Assembly: GCA_964017195.1 (NCBI GenBank)
Contig: OZ024887.1
Coordinates: 67,012,228-67,076,227, forward strand
From: Siderastrea radians
Taxonomy: Eukaryota > Cnidaria > Anthozoa > Scleractinia > Rhizangiidae
Direction: 5' to 3'
Length of the DNA stretch: 64,000 nt
Shown here in pieces: positions 36,161-51,000 of the stretch. The notes beneath the pieces were generated by a model. That model was not told the origin of the DNA. It ran no database searches and worked only from the letters and a program-made list of their open reading frames with translations. How positions within the stretch are numbered: the first letter of the stretch is position 1; each line of letters starts with the position of its first letter. The translations under genes and the position numbers were made by a program.

Positions 36161-39100
36161 CTGCGGAAACAGAACAAAAGAAATAAATTTTACGGCTGCA
36201 TGCCGTGTATTGCACATAAAGGAGCTGATTTCAACACGTTGAAAGGTTCAAATTACAGCCTGAGAATAAAAACAGCTCTCTCTCGACGGTAATGTAAATA
36301 TTCTACACTTATCAGAAAATATGATTGATAAATTAAGAAACAGTTTGCAACAGTGTGATATTCCTAAGCCTTTGACGTGAAAGAGTTAACATTATCTAAG
36401 AATTGATTATGAATTTCAACTTAGAATGTACCTGCGCCTCTATCGCTTGCATTCTTCGAATGTCAGACGCCATTTTCAGCTCGTTAATTGATTGGTCGAT
36501 CTCCTTCTGCATGCGGTTTCTCAGGTCATTGAGTTCTTTTTGGTGTCTTGCCTTCACAGCTGCTTTCCTGAACTTCATTGCCACGTTACCCACGTTTAGG
36601 TTGCTGATGTATTGAGACAGCTCGTCCTTAGTGAAACGAAGCAAAACAAGGTCATTAAATTCATATAAAAGGTGCTCTTCTAGACTGCGAGTAGCCTCTA
36701 CTTTTGGCGATGGCGATTGTCGGGCAGGCGAAATACACACACGCGCGCGTGGAATTTCGAGGAGGCACGACGCAAGGGGAGCGCCGAAAATAAGAAATTT
36801 GGCCGAAATTTGGGCGCTCCCCTTTCGCGTGTCCTCGAATTTTCGCGCGCGCGCGTGTGTATTTCGCTCGTCTCACAATCACCATCACCAAAATTCGAGA
36901 CTACTTGTAGTCTAGTACTCTATCCTCTGTCAATAAAACGTGGACCTGTCAAAGTGCTATTAATAAACGCTTCACTATTTTCCGTGACATGAAGCCACTA
37001 GGAGAAGTGGTGCTCCCCTTGACTACGCCACGGTCAAAACGTGTTCCAAAGGAATTTAGAGTTTCTAGACGTTGCTCAATTTTTTTGCCCACTGTTGGAC
37101 ACAACTTTTGCTCCGCGGAGCAAAGTCTGGAAAAAAGCAAAGAGTTATTCGCTGACAACCCGTGTGCAGTCAGCAAATGAAAAAGATAGGAATTGAATAA
37201 CCGAGATGGAGACTTTATTGTTGTTTTTACCTTCTGCTGCATAACAAGTGTTTCCTCACGTTGTCTCATCCTTTCTTGAAGGCGCTCTCTCAATACCTGT
37301 GTCACCAAAAAAAAGCATTACACAAGCTTACTATACCGGTAAAACACTACAACAACAAAGCGTGATCCTGCATGAAACTCAGACTTTAAGGTTGCCATGC
37401 CTTCTGCTGAAAGTAACTATAAATGTTCTCTAACCTTCTCCTGTTTTTCCTTTTGCAGTTTCAAGTTTTCCTCCAGGGTTTTCGTGTCCTGACAGAAAAA
37501 AAGATTAATTTTTTTTTTCTTTATAAAGTGCAACCTAGACTTAAGACAACATATATAGAGATAAACGCTGTACTTATTAATTTTCAGTACCAGAATGTGG
37601 ATTTGACGCAGTAAATAGCGACCTTCAGTTCAGTCACTACGAGTACAAGTTTGAGGACGAGTACGACTTTCGAATTTCAAAACAGCTACGCTCTCAGAGT
37701 CGCCGCTCCTCCATGTTGTTGCTCAGTAGGGAACAAGAAAAGCCCCGGGGGCATTAGACCCCGCCGTTGTTTCCCGCCCCCCCCCCCCGGGGGTGTAAAA
37801 TATGTTACGGTCACCCAAGATAAAACCCCTTGCCTGTGTAGCAAAAAACACGACGAGTATTTTTTTGGCCGAGCGAAAACCGGAGGTCTGGGGCAAGTGA
37901 CCACCAAAAAAAAAAACCACGGAAAAAAAATGGGTATTACTAGACCCCGACCTGACGGCGGGGTAATGAGGCTCTGAGAACAGGATCGGTGCGATACGTG
38001 ATAATCTAAGCATGCGATCAGAACTGAAAAGTCGTAGTCGTACTCAATCTCGTACTCGTAGTCCAAATCTGAAGGCCACTGATATGATCTAGCTCTTCAT
38101 GAGAATCCCAGTAGCTCAGTGGTTAGAGCATCATATTTAAATATTTGATTTTTGATTTGATTTTTGATTTGTAATTTATTTATGCGCCGATCAATTCGAA
38201 AGTTCAACATCCCCCCCGGGCAACCCCCCCGGGCAACCCCCCCGGACATTTGAACTTTTGAAGATTGGCTTGTTCAAATTCCCTCCCTTCGGGGCAAAAA
38301 GGCCGTTCAAATGCCCCACCAATTAGAACTGAAATACCTCTCCACCAAGCCAATTACGTCTTCAATCAAACACGTTTTTCAGAGAGTGATATGCCGTAAT
38401 GATACCTTCAAACTTCTTTTAAAGACGCATTTGAAAGAGTTATTCACTAACCAAAGCGAAATTCTATTTTGTAAATCCGTCAAACCCTTTAAAAACCGAA
38501 AAAACTCACGGGCGTATTACGTCAGAACAAGAGAAAATCCGGTTCAAATTCCCCACCCTTTCAACGAAACGTTCAAATTTCCCCTTCCCCGGGCACGATG
38601 CACAGTCAAATGCCCGGGGTATGCCCGAGGGGGGGGGAATGTTGAAGTTTCGAATTGATCGGTGCATTAGTTTTATGTATTTTTTATTGGTTTTTTGTTT
38701 TTGATTTGCAATTTATTTTTGATTTGTTATTTAGGTCAAAAGTGTCCCCATCAAGTAGACCAACTGTGGCGAGCTGATAGTTCCGACAGGTTGATTGATC
38801 AAATCGTTAGAGAAAATTTAAATCTCGAGGTAATGGGATACCTTTTGATACTTGTCCATGATCTTCTGGGTCTCAGGATCTTGAAAAGTCCCGTTGGAGT
38901 CCAGCTCATCAATAAGTCCTTCTTGTAGCTGTCCCAGGGCCTCCTGTTGCATAGCAATCTTGGAAATCTGTTGAAAACAACGGCCAACATTTATCTAACC
39001 GATCCTTGAAGTTTAAGAGAAATCACACAGGCCCATTCGGCCTAATTACCGATCTCAGTTAAACACCTCGCTCTAGTTTAATCCTTTATGCCCTTACAGT

Positions 39101-42100
39101 GATAAAAATGAAATTTCTCTTAACAGTTATCACTACTTGTCCAAACATTCAAGTAATGAGAATAAAGAAAGTGGTCACCAAGGATAAGATCTCTTGATAT
39201 TTAGATATATTCTCCTTACCAGTTCCATAAGAAATGCATGAAGAAAAGTGAGGAGAATACGCATTTTTATTTTGGGGCTTAAAGGGTAAAGTAGCACGAA
39301 GCAACTCGAAACATAATTATCCACCCAGATGTTTCATCACAGGGATAACCCCCCCCCCCCCCCCCCACACACACACGGGAATGTTGTTAGGTTTTTTAAC
39401 GGTTCATTACAACTTATTTATACACCTTGGTGGAGAGAGAAAATATGGAGCACATTTTGTCGTCTAAGTGGCGAGAGACGAGGGAGTACGTTATAAGCTA
39501 ACTGTATAGCCATGGCTAAATTTTGGTGGAAAAGGTACCCAACAGCGTGTGTAGTACTTAAAAAATTTAACCCTTTCCTTTCTCTGACTTTCCCATCTGT
39601 GAAAGGAAACCACTCAAATAGAAGCTAAAGATCAGTACTCTCTGTGATCTCATTCATTTTCCTTTCTTTCTTTTCTCTTTTTTTTGGTAAGTAAAAATTC
39701 AGGAAATTGTAGTCAGAGCCCTCGCGTGAACGAGAACACGGAAGTGTTGGAAGGCTTACCTGTTTGGCTTTCTCAATTTGGAGCTGTGCTATTATTGCAC
39801 CCAGCTTCTCGTGGTGTTGCTCGAGCTTTTTGGCCCTCTCCGCAAGCATTTCTTCACGAACCTGCAAACGACACAATACCGAGAAACAACCGTGAGACAG
39901 GCACTTAACCCAGCACGACAATCAATTTGCGTTTGATCAGGTTAAGGAGATTCCAGACTGAGCTAACCTACAATAAAAAGCACATGTTTTCTTACCGCCT
40001 CCATTTCGTCTTCTATTTGTATTTCATCTTCTCTCAATGCTGCCATTTTCTCCTGCTCGTGTTTCTTTATCATCTCGATATCTTCACCTTCCACCAAGAT
40101 TTTGTCGCTGTAGTCGCGGTCCTAGGAGGACAAAGGCAGGAAAACGTTGCATCAGTACTTAGCGCGTTACCAAGCTCTGTCACAGGAACGCAACGCAAAA
40201 AATAACAATAAACCAAGTCAAAGAAACCAACACAGCCGCTTGTGCTCTTTGCAAATCGCTCTAGGTGTACTCAGTGTCTTAAAGAGCATTTGTATATATG
40301 ACCCTCGTAAAGAAGATCTTGAAGTTTTCTTCAAGCGTTAAACCTTGACACCTCGACAGGTGCGTTATCTGCTTGACGAATTTATCTCCTTCGGCAGGCG
40401 AACAGCTTGCATCTAAAAGAAAGCTGGAGGCCGATGATCCGTCTCTAGCATAAATTGAGCCAGAAAGTACCTTGGTTTCCTCCATTTGTCTTTGTTCCAG
40501 CTGTTCCATTCTTCTCTTCCTTCGCTGGGACAGCTTCTCCTCCAGCATTTGCCGTTGTCGTAGCTTATTTAACGTAAGGCTAAATCAAAAGAACAAGATA
40601 TGAGATATGTCATTTGGCTAACACTGAAAATCAACATCTTGGGGCATGTTTTTGGGACAAATTACAAAGGAAGGTACCTGCTTTCTAACTCAGCAAGATT
40701 TTTTTCGTGTTCTTGGATAATTTTGTCTCTTTCTTCTTCTGACATCACAACTTGGTTGACTATTAAATCACTGCAAAGCAAAACGAAATTAAAATATTAA
40801 AATAAATCAGTGAATACCACGATACTTCCTTTATTTTTGTATTCACCCTTCAACCATCAGAATTCAAAAAGATAGGCCATTTCCGAATTACCATTTTCCA
40901 TTTCTGAGTTGTCTTGTACCTCTTTTTCAAAGCGAGTCTTAGTGCACAGCCTTTCATATGAAAATGAGTTTTCATTCACATGCAGATAAAGCTCATTTTC
41001 ATACGAAAGGTTTTGCACCAGGCCTCGCTTTGAAAACGAGGCACAAGACAACGCGGGAATGGCCTATTACGTCACCTATAGCAATATGTGCTGTCAAAAA
41101 CTGTTTAAGTATTTAACTCACCCCACTATCTTATCCTCTTGTTTCCTGACTTCCGCCTGCTCCACTTGCTCTTCCTGCATCTTCTTTTCCAAGAAGGCCC
41201 GCTGCTTTTCTAGTCTTCTCTGTCAAAGAAAGAGTGATTGTCAAAACCAATTAACGATTAGAGGGTTAATAAAAGTAGAACTAGCAGTTTATAACACAAC
41301 TCATAAGTCGGTAAATTACGACCGTTCGGGTGAGTGTAGAACTGAGAAGGACTGTTTGAGGTGACATTGACTGACGTTTCGACAACCTGAGCGGAAGTCA
41401 TCATCAGAGTCTGATGATGACGTCCGCTCAGGTTGTCGAAACGTCAGTCAATGTCATCACAAACGGTCCTTCTTAGGACTACACTCACCCGGACGATCGT
41501 AATTATGATATCGATATGACTTCTGGGTTCAAACCATTTACAGTATAACACAACTGTTTATTGTATTAATTCAAAACCAGGTTTAAATGAGCCTGTGTGG
41601 CAGGCGCCAATAGGGGAGGAAGACGGCATTAAACCAAGGTCAAAGTGGCTTCGTTTGCAAATCTGGCCCTCAGAGATATAAGCTCCTTCCGGCAAACGTC
41701 CAGCTGACGTCCGAAGATCACGAACGCTTTAGCTTAAGTTCATTATTTTCGTGTCACTTGTCCACTTTTAGCTGTAATGCTGTAATGTGTCTAGCAGGCT
41801 TAAGAGTTAAATATAGAGTGCACGTCTTCGGGGACACCCCTCCTCGCGCGTCCTCCCACTCACGCCCACTCAATTGTGTTTGCTTCTCAGGCTGGATTAG
41901 GTGAAAACAAAGGTAAATAACAGATGTATTTACTTCAAGCATTTCTCTTTGCCGTCTCCTTTCTTCTTCCCGAGCTTCTTGTTGCATAGCCAAGTCTGCC
42001 ATATGTCGCTCAAGAATGGCTTCCTTCTCAGACTCAGATAAACCTACCATCACGAAAAAAAACACACACACACACGTTCTTTTAACTGTTGTTGCTTTTT

Positions 42101-44882
42101 ATTGAATAGACTTGCTCCAAGTCGCTCGTTTCAATTCGGAGAGATTCGGAGAAGCAAGATTTTGTCCGCTGGTTTATAAGACCGGGGATGCGTGCGGGCT
42201 CTAAAATCAAAATGGCAGCTGGTTTTGCTCGTTTCGCTGCCATTCGACCAATCGTCATTGCAGGGAAAAACAAAAGAGAGACTTGGACCAAGTCTATTTA
42301 CCGGGTAAAAGCTTAAGTCGCAATCGCGTGCCACAGGCCCTCCACACCACAGGAGCTTAGTCGCGTGCCACAAGCCCTCCACACGACAGGAGCTTAACCT
42401 GTTTTCTAGGAGAAATAGCAATTAGGAGAATTACCTTTTCTCCCTGGAGGGGATATGCTACTGTATCACAGGGTTACCCACAGCATTTGCTCCGTTTTCT
42501 TAATGGTTTGTTGGTACCCACTTATACACCTGGGTCATGGAAAGGCAATTTGGAGAAAACTTCGTTGTCTAAACTAAGAAAAAAACGTGACGGGAGAAAC
42601 CTTGCTTGAACAACGCATTTTTCAGTTCGAATGTCCGGCCGCGATCACCACTCCTCTAGCTTATTATCATAAAAATCCTGGCCTTAACCTTCCATGAAGT
42701 GCTATAGCAAAGGCATGAAGTACAAGCTGCAGTGTACCTTTGTTCACCAGTTCCTGGTACATTTTCTGTGCATTGTTCTTTATCAGCTGGTTCGCCTCGC
42801 GAGTCTGTTGATCTCGGTGTGTGTCAATTTCTTCAGCAGCCTGTGGAAAAACGGAAGTAATTTTTATGCATAGTCACTCAGACGTTTTGATCCAAAGCGA
42901 TGTTAAAAGTTCAGACTACACGTTAATCTATTTGGCATAATTCGTTGTAAAATCCACCTGGCAGAAATAAAATAATGACACTTTCTGACCAAAGCTTACC
43001 TCTTTGTCTGAATCTCTTATTATTTCCTCTATTTCTTGGCGCTGTCGTTCTAACAGCTTCTGTTTTTCGCTAATTGCACTGACAGTATCTAAGTAGCAAA
43101 ACAGAGAATTGATGATTCATTTTTAGTTTCACTTCTGAAACGCTGAGCAAATAATTAATTGCTCCTTTTGCATTTCTATTTGATTGATGACACTTTATTC
43201 TTGGTTTACACAACATCACGAGGTTTAAAACTTCAAAGGGGTGGCGACAAACATATCTGTCAATTCAACGCACCAATCAAAACACAGCAGAAGTACTCGA
43301 ACATACCGAAGACTCCGAAATTGTGAAGGCTGGCATGACGTCATGTCGCTAAGCAACACCTCTGACGTCAACTCTCGGAAACGAATTTTCAAGTTTTATC
43401 ACGATACGACTTAGCCTGTTCCAGGCGTTCAGATAGTGGAGCGCGAGCGAAAAATAGAGCGAGCGAAAAATAAAGCGAGCGTTTTTTTTCCCGCTCTTTC
43501 GCTCGCTTTATTTTTCGCTCGCTCTATTTTTCGCTCGCGCTCCACTATCTGAACGCCTGGAACAGGCTAGATACGACTACAAAGCAAAAATATAAGTGTA
43601 AAAGTGAGTAAGAGATAAATTAAAAAGTTCTTTACCAATTTCCACTTGTTCAAACTTTTCATTCTGTTGATCTTCAAACTCCTTGATCTGCTGCTGATGC
43701 TCGCGAGCCTAAAACAGGTAAAATCGGTTTCACAAGTTACGAAAAACCAACAGTGCGAAGCGCATAGGAGAGGCCAGTTTCACTTCATACATACAAGTTT
43801 GTGGAGTTCGATCAGGCCAATCAGAATTCGCGGATAGCTTCAACAAAACCAACTCAAGGTCACATGAACTTGAGATCATTTCCTCAGAAGCTGTGATCGA
43901 ATTCTGATTGGCTGACTGATCTCAAAGAAATTGTAGGCAAGTTACAGCTATTTCAACTAACGTTGTCGGATCAACTCAGGCTTGCGCGACAAGACCGAAG
44001 GGTGGTGTGGGTAGTTGCAAATCAGACTCATTTTAACAGTTGTCAGAAGTTGGTCAGGAACTTTGAATTTCTTAGTATGAAGTAATAAATAGGCACCATC
44101 CGATTATTGTCAGCGGCAATCCTGATTTGGCTTTCCATTTCAGTTGTTAGTTCTTGTCATGAACTGCACAAATTCATGTTCCATATTTTTCATGATGCTG
44201 TTTTTTTCTACTGCTAATTTACATACCATGCACGTGCTCCACGTGCACCCACAAATTTTAAATTTGCATCCCGTTTTAACCCAGCAAACAAAAAGATGTC
44301 TGCGATTAAAAATTACGTTTTAAACGAAAACTCTATCTGAAAATAATATTTTCAGGCTTTTTGCTTAATTTTTATGCTTTAAAAACTCTTCCATATGCTT
44401 GCTATTGTACGGCAAGAAAAGTACTGCTGATTATGTTGAACATGGGTATAAAAAAATCCCATATTACCCTGCGGTCTTGTCGCGTAGGCTTAAGCTCTCA
44501 TCTGACAACGTTAATTGAAATAGCTGTATGTTAAAAGTGTTCACGCGCTGTGAGAGGCATTTTTCCAAGTAAGACCTTTATCAGAGTCAATTGAATCCGA
44601 CCGGGGACACTTCTGATTAAAAAATTTAAAGGCATGGCAATAATTGTAAGATGTGACGAGGTGTACGTTTTTACAGTGTACAAATTCTTCATATCAAAGA
44701 TCAATCCCAACATTGTTTACAAGGGCCCCTTTTCTCTTCTATCAGATTCAACGAGTCAGAAAACGTAATTTAATTTCTTTATGCCCGACCGATAACATTT
44801 ACTGGAACGGATTACAAAATACAAGTAATGTGTAACAATCTTCACCTTGGGTGAAGCAATTTTACGGAGCTGTTTTATTACG

Positions 44883-44926
<44 letters not shown>

Positions 44927-47912
44927 GCACACGTAGCTCCAAAGCCATGCCACCACAGCAACACTTCAGTACCTTTTCCTCGATTTTCCGCTGTTTGAGG
45001 GCAGTCAGCTTCTGGTGTAATTTCTGTTCTTGTCGTTTTCTGTCCTTGTCAAGCTTGCTATTTACAGCTTCCACTTCTTTTCTGTAGCGTTCCAAGTACA
45101 GGGCAGCATCCGCTGAGCTAAGCGTGGATGACCTGTAGGTAATGATGAGAGAGACCAAGTAGTATCTTCATTTTAAATTTACTTTGTCAACTTTAAAATT
45201 TAGCAACAGTTGTAAATCTGAGCGTTACACTTCGCACAGATGCGCAAATAATATAACATACTAAATTTGGACATTTTTATACAGTACACGTTTGCACGGC
45301 AGTATTTTGTTGCATACCGGATATGCAAGGTTGTGTCCCACAAGTCTTCAATACCGGGTTTTAATACTTGCAACCTCTACGAAATTACAGACTTGACTAA
45401 GCCATATCAGCTTCCTTCTATGTAAAACAGATTTTTTTCCAAATTTCAGTCAAATCTAAATAAAAACCTTGGACAGCCAAGCAACGTACGGTCGCTACAA
45501 GAAATTTTCTACAATGGCCAATTCGTCTAGCAAACCAGTTATTCTGCAAGGAATGTCGATTACAAAAAGAAAACAATATTGCACCTGACGAGATTCTCCA
45601 GCGCGTTTGAATGACCTTCCTCCAGTTTCTTCAAATCTCTCTTTTTTCGTTCTTCTTCTTCTTGCTGTTAAAAAATTAGTAAGATAAAAGATTTAAAAGA
45701 TTTAATTTTACCGTTGAAAAGCTATACGTTTTGAAAGCGATCTTTTCTGTTCAAGGAACAGATACCATCTCACTGATAAGATCGAGATCTCTTGCAACCA
45801 CTGCCCCCCTGCCTCTCACCTTTCACTGCCATCCCCCTCCGCCCCCTCCTTATCCCTATCCCCCGGGTGTATCATCTCCCTCTATTCCCCCTCTTCCCTC
45901 CCCTCTTTTTCAAGAGCGTTTTAGGAACAATGACATCCCTAGAATAACGCAGACGTTTTTATATCTCACTTTTTGTCGAGCCAATGCCCGTCTTTCTGCT
46001 AATCTCATCTCTAGCGCCATAACACGCCTAGCTCTCTCCTCGTCTGTCGCCTTATCAATTGCCGCCATGTTAGCCAGGTGATCTTGTATGATGGCGTTCG
46101 CCTGTTCTTCATTTAACTTTGCGTCCTTGATTAAGTTCTGTATTAATTTGTTTTGGGCTTCCTTCAATGCGAACCGCTTACTGATCGACACTTCCTATAA
46201 AGCAATAAAGGGACACTGTCAAGGATGGACTATGCGTGTAAATTCAGAAGGCCGTTGTTTATTACAGAACCAGACGCTCACGACGGAACATTTTCTTCAT
46301 TCACTTTTTCTACAGCATTTCGACTATCGGTACATGAGTCGACAAATTTAGGTATACTGCCGTTCAGATTTAACGTTTGTAGTGAACGTTACCCAGCGTT
46401 ACCACAACTGCACAAACATACAACAGTGAACAAAACATGACGTAATTTCCGTACAAAAAACTGTAATTACAAATTTTACCATAAAATGAAATATTTTAGT
46501 TCAACCCTTCACCCAGATCGATGGGCAGAAAAATACAGTTTTAATTTCATATTTGAATCGCAGAAAGAAATATTGACTTTTTCAAAGCATATAGTTGAAG
46601 AATTTACCTGGTCACGAAAATGATCTTACGTTTCTTTTGCCTAACTTTTACTAACTGTGTTAGTATCACGTTCCTTCCTTTAAAGCACCGTCAAATGTAA
46701 ATGGGCGGAATCGCCCGAGTTTCGAGAATTAAGCATCTCTCCATTTACTCGATTTACTTAAACAATAAGCCTGTGTCTTACTTATCTCTAGCGAGATTAA
46801 TCTTAACTTTACTGTAAGTTAATAAATACGAGCGTTTACCTCAGGTTTTAGGGAACAACGATCGCAGTTTCTCTTTCCCGCACAATTCCGAAAAATACAA
46901 CGAAAATTGAAAAAGAAACAACAAAACAAAAAAAGAATAATGCGTTTACCTTTCTTAGTTTCTCCATCTCTACGTCTTGTTCAAGTTTCAGGTTTTGTTT
47001 CAGCTCCTGTTGTTGTGCCCCTTGTCTTTTTTTCAGAAGTTCAAGGACGTTTTTCTTTTCACGCTAACACAAACCAGAAAAGGTCCACTATGAGATAAGC
47101 TAGTTCCTCCAAGTTAAATAATTATGTCGCCACACATAAATCACTTATATTCATTACCAGTTGTCCAAGGAAACTATTTTCTGAGACAGCTTGCGTAAAC
47201 TGTAGGCTAAAATTAGTTGTAAACTGCCATATTCGTCTTGAGACTACTAAGCTTTTGCGTAAGTTAGCCACTATCATTTGCTTCCTTAGCTGACGTTAGG
47301 GCAGGCATATGAGGTAGTTAACTTTGCATTATTGCGATTTAATTATTGTAATGTTTACATTTTGGTTTGCGAAAGTTCAACAGAAAATATTGAAACGTCG
47401 ACTTGTCCCTCTCTCCCACGCATTGAATTGATCTTTTCTAGGATTCTCCGACCTTTCCGTAATGGATACCTTAATGTGTTTTTCTCTCGCTAAATTGCAC
47501 TAAGACATTTGCAATGCAACAGTTACTAACAAACCAACCTCATTTACAAGGCCTTTGATTTTTTTTTCTGTTTCCTCTCGCTCTTTTCTTTGCTCAAGAT
47601 GCAAGGCGTCCAAACGACTCTGTGAAAATTAATGTAAAAAACGCATGTGAGTAATTAAGTGGTAGAATGGAAGCTGAATCATTCAGCAGTAAATCAAGGC
47701 CACTACAAGCGCTTAAAGGTGCTCGTGAACTCTTTCCGTGTATTTTAATTTTTAAACGGAGTGTTAAAGACCTTGTTTTTAGTTAAGTTTTTAAACTATT
47801 TAAAATTTTTGACTTTTTAAGGATTTTTAAGATGTTTTTGTAATTTTTATTTCCTTATTATTTGCAAGGCTCCACTGAAAAACACCTTGGTGATGTGGGC
47901 ACCTTGGATAAA

Positions 47913-47957
<45 letters not shown>

Positions 47958-47977
47958 CATCATCATCATCATCATCA

Positions 47978-48028
<51 letters not shown>

Positions 48029-51000
48029 GTATTAGACTGTGAACTCACACAATGACCAGTTCTCAGTTGGCTTGAGAGCTCAGTGGTTTAGAGCGCTGCA
48101 TCGCAGGGTAATGGGTTCGAAACCCGTTCAAGGCTGATTTTTTTTCTTTTCGCAACTACTTTAAAATCTTTCCAAAATCAAACTCGGTTCATGCGAGTAC
48201 GTAGTTGAATCACAAAGTGCTACCAGTTCATATGAATGCTATTCCATACAGCTTATTTATGGCGCTCGAAATGTTTATAACTTTATTTTGATTCTGATGG
48301 TGATTTGATTTTATGGTGGTACTGTTAATGACACTGTACAAATGTGGTTCTAATGTTTTAGTCTCTGGATGAAATCCTAAAGTGTGACCATTCAAACGAA
48401 AGCTACTGAGCAGTACATTCCTGTGGCGCTGTTATTCATGCTACAAGGACTCTTGAGTGTGTTGATAACTTCCTAAGTGTGGCCTTTCAAATGGCAGCTA
48501 TTAACCAGTAATTTCTCATGGTAGTCTTTACCTTCCCTTCTCGTTTTAGTTTTTCCCTGAGTTCAGCAGATTTCCGTTTGTATTCCGCGGCCATCTTCAA
48601 CGCCACTGCGCCGATTGCTTGTTTGATTTCCAAGCCAAACTAAAGAGCAAACAAGAATTGCTTAGACAAGATTTTCAATTCATAAAAGGAACATGTCGTC
48701 TCATTCACTGGCTGGTGTGAGAAAAGTTACGAGTTCGACTCGGAACTTTTTCCTAGGCATCAAGACCTCAGGGCTGACCGGTACCAATGCGAAATAACAT
48801 CGTAACCGTAAAATATTTAGAGAGCAGGTACTGTTGTTGTTAGATGTGCTGTGACACGCTAGACTGATTATCATGAATCAGAAAAGCCCTATAGGTTCCA
48901 GACTCACTCAGAAGATATTGAGTTCAGCCTTTCTTTTTTTTTAACTTACCTTGTTTTCTTGTTCAGAGGAAATTTCTCTCTTAACTCGAAGTTTTTTGGC
49001 CAGAAGTTTGATGGCTTTCACGAACATATTTTGCCTCTGAGTTTCCAAGTCGGCATCCAAGGTCGCAGTCGATTGGACATCCAAACTGAAAAGAAAAAAT
49101 AAAATGATGACTCAAGATAGGCAATACAGGTGTTGTTCAATTGGCATCAACTGTTTTCTATCCGAAGAACGAATAGATGAATCTACCAATAACAGCATTA
49201 ATTGTGATTTATCAACAAATGGCTAAATTTTTTGTCTAAACGATCAACTTTGTTGTGTTTGGCGTCACATTAGTGTGTCGTGAATTAGAGGAAAAACTGG
49301 TCAATGTTACCGCACTTCTATCGATTTTTTATGACGATGATGATGATGATGATGATGATCTGTTACAACGGGGAGTGCAACAACTCCTGTGTCCTTTAAG
49401 TGTTCTTAACTTTCAAAATGCTACGCAAATGGCTTTTCAACAAATGCACTAGTTTTAATATGTAACGGGCGCTGCGTCGGTTAACGACCACAACAAATCC
49501 AGCTCTCAAATAACCGTTTATTACTACACTCAGCGGCTCCTCTACAGTGCAAGATCAGCGCACCAAAAACCCACCGTTACAACGTGTAAGTTCCTTTTAT
49601 ACCTAGTGTTGCGTGTATACTACGTTGGCTATTCGCGATATAACCGTTCTACATATCTACGTTAATTATTTGTAATCTTAACGGTTCCTTAGAGCTCGTG
49701 CACAACACTTCTAAAATAGCTGTTTCGTTACAAATAATTGGCTGTAACTTTGCAATAATCCTGGCACCAAAAGGGGAATGTGAGAGTTATCCAAATTCTC
49801 CAAGTCGAGAGCTGGATACCCTGAGAAATCAGTAGTCATAGCTTCGGATTCGTCAATGTTTACAACAAACAACTTTTTTCTTGACCATTTGATGGCACTA
49901 ATGTCAGCTCCACTTGTTCGTCTGGTTATGAACAATGAAAAGAATACCAGCAATACAACGTTGCATTACCTGTTTAATTCTTTTTCTGTCTGAGTAGCGT
50001 TGTCCAGGGACAGTACTGGGACAATACTTTCATCGGTTTGAACAATGCTGTAATAACCACAATGAAATATTAGCACCGTACTGACAAAATAATCGCATAG
50101 TTGACTTTTTCAGACTTGGATTTGTCGACAGCTTTTTATTAAAGGGAAGAAAAGTCCTTCATGTAAGTGACTTACGTAATGGTTTGAACCGCTAGTCTAG
50201 CATAATCGCCTGGGTAAATGTGTCTCACAATTTTGAGGGGGTTTTGTTTTGAAACACAAAAACATGATGTCGCGAAAGGAGAAAGTCTCTCATTTTTATT
50301 GGAACATTTTAATAAATTCGCCAGAATTCAGCGTCGTCAAACATCACCCTTTACAAATCGCCAAGCTAAACTGTCGCGAACATTTATGGTAATAAGGTAA
50401 TCTGATGGCCAAACAACAACAGCAGCAACAACAGACACAAAAGAGTAGTAGGTACTCTTCAGAATTAATTCCCGTTACTGAATACGTAAGTATAGGCAAA
50501 GGATAGGAGATGGCTAGGTGATGACGTCACCTCATTACAAAAGCCTACCCATTTGGTTTCATCTGATCGGGTGGATAGGTAATAAGTGACCTCCCTGCAT
50601 ACTAATGAGCGTCACCCGTACACGATAGGGTAAGGGGTACCCCCTTTCTTATCACAATAGAAACAATGGACCCGCTCGAACATGCCATCTATACCAACGC
50701 TCATTGGTAACAGCAGGACTAACAGCAGCAACAATGAAAAAACAAGGAAACCGACAATAGCAACAACAAGAACAGGCAGCAGCAGCAGAAGCAACAACAA
50801 CAACAACCAACAGCAACGTCAACAGCAATAACAAAATCGTCAACAACAACATTTTATTTGTAATTTTGGTTAACGTTATCAACGTTAGCATAATGATTTC
50901 ATTGGAGAATTTTAACAAATTCGAGAAATTTAGTGTCGCAAAATATCATCCTTTCCAAATAGCCAAGTAACTTTGTCCCGAAAATTTCTTGGAACAAGGA

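Noticed and set aside
48069..48145. Functional tRNA gene
   Set aside because: The A box, B box and terminator are good, but the anticodon stem does not pair in the normal register, so a tRNA-derived SINE head is likelier.
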